Both the position numbers and the translations under genes were made by a program. A model generated the notes under the pieces. That model saw nothing but the letters and a program-made list of their open reading frames with translations, was not told where the DNA came from and searched no databases. From NCBI GenBank assembly GCA_013416795.1, contig RQSC01000004.1, positions 488,760 through 499,455 on the forward strand: a DNA stretch of 10,696 nt, read 5' to 3'. Within the stretch, counting starts at the first letter, position 1; each line of letters starts with the position of its first letter. Positions 8,274-10,696 of the stretch are shown in pieces. This DNA is from Prasinococcaceae sp. CCMP 1430 (Eukaryota; Prasinodermophyta; Palmophyllophyceae; Prasinococcales; Prasinococcaceae).

Positions 8274-8468
8274 GCGGGGCCACCAGCAGCATCCAACTCC
8301 AACTCGATCGTGGGAGGTGCCCAACCGACCGAACCCGGCCGAACCCCGAGTCACCCAGCAGCTCGGGAGGGAAGACCCCGGCCGGTTCCGGCACACATCC
8401 GCCCGACCAACTGAGACCAACAAACAGCACGCAAGCAAGACGAGCCAGCTTGCAAGGTTTGGTTGGCC

Positions 8469-8486
8469 GGTCAGTCAAGACTGACC
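8469..8486. promoter_or_regulatory. 18-bp perfect dyad (possible transcription factor site)
   Basis: GGTCAGTC-AA-GACTGACC: 8-bp arms around two A residues, about 140 bases before the proposed KAS I ATG. Dimeric factor binding is a guess from the symmetry. Confidence 0.4.
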
Positions 8487-8606
8487 CCCGGTTCGGCAGG
8501 CCTCTCGCTGGCCCGTCCCACCCATTCACCCACCCCCCTCCCCTGTCTGTTGATTGGAGGACGCAGCACCCCCACCTCCTGTCCCTATCTATCCGATCCG
8601 AGGTCG

Positions 8607-8622
8607 GGCCGGAATTCCGGCC
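8607..8622. promoter_or_regulatory. 16-bp perfect palindrome next to KAS I start
   Basis: GGCCGGAATTCCGGCC has no spacer and ends five bases before the ATG at 8628. It would be in the KAS I 5' UTR or core promoter. Confidence 0.4.
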
Positions 8623-8627
8623 GCGAA

Positions 8628-10061
8628 ATGTGTGGTGATGGCGCCGGCTGCCGCGCGCGATCGTGTTTTGTGGTGCGCGCGCGGCGCGGCAACCGACGGC
8701 ATTGTGAGCGTCCGGATGGTCGGTGCGCTTTCATCGGGGGCGATGGGGACGGAGGGAGAGGGAGAGGGAGAGGAGGGAGGGTAGCCGAGCCGCGCGACGC
8801 GTCGCAGCGCGTCGTCATCACCGGCACGGGCGTCGTGTCGTGCTTCGGAAACGACGTGGACGAGTTCTACGACGCGCTGCTCGAGGGGCGCTCGGGCGTC
8901 AAGGAGATCTCGCGCTTCGACGCCAGCGAGTTCCCCACCAAGTTCGCCGCGCAGATCGAGGGCTTCACCTCCGAGGGCTTCATCGACAGGAAGAACGATC
9001 GCCGCATGGACGACTGCATCCGCTACACGCTGGTGGCCTCCAAGAAGGCCATGCAGCAGGCGAAGATGTACACCGACGAGGAGCAGGAGGGCCTGGACAA
9101 GACGCGCGTGGGCGTGCTCGTGGGCAGCGGCATGGGCGGCCTGCAGGTCTTCCAGGACGGCGTCCAGGCGCTCGTGCAGAAGGGCCACAAGAAGATCACG
9201 CCCTTCTTCATCCCGTACGCCATCACCAACATGGGCTCGGCGATGGTCGCCATCGACCACGGCTTCATGGGCCCCAACTACTCGATCTCGACCGCGTGCG
9301 CGACCGCCAACTACTGCTTCACGGCGGCGGCCAACCACATCCGCAACGGCGAGGCCGACATCATCGTCGCCGGCGGCTCCGAGGCGCCCATCATCCCGGT
9401 GGGCCTCGGCGGCTTCGTGGCGTGCCGCGCGCTCTCCACCGCGCACGGCGGCGAGGCGGAGGTCACCACGGCCTCCAGGCCCTGGGACAAGAACCGCGAC
9501 GGCTTCGTGATGGGTGAGGGCGCTGGCGTGCTGGTGATGGAGTCGCTCGAGAGCGCGCAGAAGCGCGGCGCGAACATCATCTGCGAGTACATGGGCGGCA
9601 GCATCACGTGCGACGCGCACCACATGACCGACCCGCGCGCGGACGGCCTGGGCGTGGCGACGTGCATCAGGCAGGCGCTCGACGACGCGCGCATGGAGGC
9701 GTCGGACATCAACTACATCAACGCGCACGCCACCTCGACCCTCGTCGGCGACGTGGCCGAGGTGAACGCCGTGCGCCAGGTCTTCACCGACACCTCGAAC
9801 ATCAAGATGAACGCCACCAAGAGCATGATCGGCCACTGCCTGGGCGCGGCGGGCGGCATGGAGGCGCTCGCGTGCATCAAGGCCATCGAGACCGGCTACC
9901 TGCACCCCACGCTCAACCAGGACGACCTCGAGGAGTGCGTGGACGGCATCGACACGTGCGCGGGCGGCAAGGTGGAGCACGAGGTCACGGGCGCCATCTC
10001 CAACAGCTTCGGCTTCGGCGGCCACAACAGCGCGGTCATCTTCGCGCCCTTCAAGGAGTAA
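8628..10061 (+). CDS. KAS1: Plastid beta-ketoacyl-ACP synthase I (KAS I)
   Basis: A single open exon gives 477 residues. From V62 the protein follows plant KAS I almost throughout: RVVITGTGVVS, FDASEFPTKF, FFIPYAITNMGSA, STACATANYC with nucleophile C224, RPWDKNRDGFVMGEG, NAHATST with H367, NATKSMIGHCLGAAGG with K398 and H403, and terminal SNSFGFGGHNS. The Cys-His-His triad and its spacing are intact, so the enzyme should be active. It condenses malonyl-ACP with acyl-ACP in plastid type II fatty acid synthesis, elongating chains toward 16:0. The first 61 residues are Arg/Gly-rich and would be the plastid-targeting part, but they are not a typical transit peptide. An ATG at 8638 in another frame, spliced from 8722 to 8788, would give a more usual leader (MAPAAARDRVLWCARGAA..), yet no CTGAC or pyrimidine tract supports that intron. 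Core certain, N-terminus uncertain. Confidence 0.93.
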   Translation: MCGDGAGCRARSCFVVRARRGNRRHCERPDGRCAFIGGDGDGGRGRGRGGRVAEPRDASQRVVITGTGVVSCFGNDVDEFYDALLEGRSGVKEISRFDASEFPTKFAAQIEGFTSEGFIDRKNDRRMDDCIRYTLVASKKAMQQAKMYTDEEQEGLDKTRVGVLVGSGMGGLQVFQDGVQALVQKGHKKITPFFIPYAITNMGSAMVAIDHGFMGPNYSISTACATANYCFTAAANHIRNGEADIIVAGGSEAPIIPVGLGGFVACRALSTAHGGEAEVTTASRPWDKNRDGFVMGEGAGVLVMESLESAQKRGANIICEYMGGSITCDAHHMTDPRADGLGVATCIRQALDDARMEASDINYINAHATSTLVGDVAEVNAVRQVFTDTSNIKMNATKSMIGHCLGAAGGMEALACIKAIETGYLHPTLNQDDLEECVDGIDTCAGGKVEHEVTGAISNSFGFGGHNSAVIFAPFKE

Positions 10062-10225
10062 GGGGGCCGATGTGCGCGAGCGCAATTGCGCGGGGCGGAC
10101 CGATCCATTTTTATTAAGAGGACGCGCGGTTCCCACCGATCGCGTGTCGTCGCGCCGACGGGTGGCGAGGGCGACGCTGCGGGTAGAAGAGGGGGTAGAG
10201 GAAGGTGTGCGTGCGTGTGGCGGAC

Positions 10226-10465
10226 CTTGATCGCGCACTGCGTGCACGCGCCCATGCGGCAGGCGAAGGGCAGCTCGTAGCCCTGCCTCTCGGCCTCCAT
10301 GAGCACGTAGCGGTCCTCGGGCACGTCCACCTCGAACACGGCGCCGTCGAGGTGCGACGTGATTTTGACCGTGTGCGTGGCCGCGGGGGCGTCCAAGACG
10401 CGCAGCATCTCGCCGTTCGGGCCCGTGTACCACTCCCCCGCCTCCGCCTCGGTGGGCGCGCTCAT
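10226..10465 (-). CDS. Ferredoxin C-like 2Fe-2S protein, incomplete
   Basis: Eighty residues are readable. The plant-type ferredoxin core has FEVDVPEDRYVLMEAERQG followed by YELPFACRMGACTQCAIK, supplying C69, C74 and C77 (C-x4-C-x2-C). The FACR-G-C-C sequence resembles plant FdC proteins more than photosynthetic ferredoxin. The family needs a fourth cysteine about 29 residues later in an LLC motif; none appears in any frame down to the KAS I stop. A GTCCGC donor at 10225 and a pyrimidine-rich acceptor ending at 10177 would add only a basic 20-residue tail with stop at 10116-10114, still lacking that cysteine. No transit peptide follows the ATG at 10465; an in-frame TAG sits four codons before it, within a possible splice acceptor, so an upstream exon may exist. 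It is a fragment, a decayed copy or an assembly casualty. Family call good, gene model poor. Confidence 0.7.
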
Positions 10466-10590
10466 GTCGCGGTACTAGTGTGCGCCGCGGCGCGGCGAGG
10501 CGGCGAGGCGGGCGGTGAGGGCGCGAGGGCGGGCGCGCGAGCAGGCGGGCGTCAGCGCACGCGGCGAGCATGTGTTTGCGCGCGCGCCCT

Positions 10591-10628
10591 CATGTGCGCA
10601 TGTGTGCGCATGTGTGTGTGTGCGCATG

Positions 10629-10696
<68 letters not shown>
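10591..10696. repeat. (GT)n microsatellite at window end
   Basis: TG-rich sequence with GCGCATG interruptions becomes a pure GT repeat from about 10637 and runs to the last base. If the ferredoxin gene has an upstream exon, this repeat would lie in its first intron or 5' region. Confidence 0.9.

Larger units (their letters stand above)
7584..8627. promoter_or_regulatory. Divergent promoter region between PLMT and KAS I
   Basis: About 1 kb lies between the two start codons. It contains E2F-like motifs (7673-7682, 7692-7699, 7706-7714, 7951-7959, 8044-8053, 8621-8629), a four-run G tract (7822-7857), T-rich tracts (8187-8216, 8252-8273) and two perfect dyads (8469-8486, 8607-8622). Open frames crossing it show no conserved or domain-like protein sequence. 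Transcription start sites cannot be placed. Confidence 0.55.

Noticed and set aside
7584-8438. In-frame upstream extension of the methyltransferase on the minus strand
   Set aside because: The frame stays open into the promoter, but the sequence is low-complexity Arg/Lys/Ser-rich; the ATG at 7583 fits the family N-terminus.
8589-10571. 660-codon open frame antisense to KAS I
   Set aside because: Shadow of strong codon bias over a highly conserved enzyme; the product is a repetitive Arg/Ala/Val/His mix. Its first part is considered only as a possible leader-like sequence for the ferredoxin gene.
10591-10696. GT repeat as telomeric sequence
   Set aside because: Pure dinucleotide with GCGCATG interruptions; it is not a TTTAGGG-type or other known algal telomere unit. 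More likely a microsatellite where assembly stopped.
1-10696. A novel multi-gene system (defence, CRISPR, biosynthetic cluster)
   Set aside because: Genes are independent intron-containing housekeeping-type nuclear loci in mixed orientation; no arrays, integrases or clustered pathway genes were seen.

Overview
The window looks like nuclear DNA of a unicellular green alga (a chlorophyte or prasinophyte-grade alga). It is very GC-rich. The protein genes carry short spliceosomal introns with GT...AG ends and a CTGAC branchpoint-like motif upstream of the acceptor. Two genes have TGTAA about 100 bases after the stop, the usual green-algal polyadenylation signal. The protein content agrees: a MUT9-type kinase with the green-lineage C-terminal domain, a plant-type plastid beta-ketoacyl-ACP synthase I and a plant-like phospholipid methyltransferase. 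The genus cannot be fixed from the sequence alone.

Layout, left to right. 85-2294 (+): three-exon MUT9-like kinase. 2295-2624: convergent intergenic stretch with a GA-rich repeat and a TGTAA signal. About 2625-3589 (-): unrecognised Ala/Arg/Glu-rich coiled-coil protein, with an uncertain 3' end. 3590-4245: divergent intergenic region with an AT-rich island, 10-bp tandem repeats and a poly(A) tract. 4246-6375 (+): three-exon, 625-residue divergent Cys/Met-metabolism PLP enzyme. 6376-6611: short convergent spacer. 6612-7583 (-): two-exon phospholipid N-methyltransferase. 7584-8627: 1-kb divergent promoter region with E2F-like motifs, a G-quadruplex motif, T-rich tracts and palindromes. 8628-10061 (+): KAS I. 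10226-10465 (-): ferredoxin C-like exon that stops before the fourth cluster cysteine. 10591-10696: GT microsatellite running off the window end.

There is no operon logic; these are independent nuclear genes. The most suggestive pairing is the divergent phospholipid methyltransferase and fatty acid synthase genes, two membrane-lipid steps sharing one intergenic region. The PLP enzyme (sulfur amino acid family) could indirectly feed methyl-donor supply, but that link is inference.

I found no mobile element, CRISPR array, RNA gene or clearly new multi-gene system. The best leads are the incomplete ferredoxin, the unusual N-terminal half of the PLP enzyme and the regulatory content of the lipid-gene promoter.
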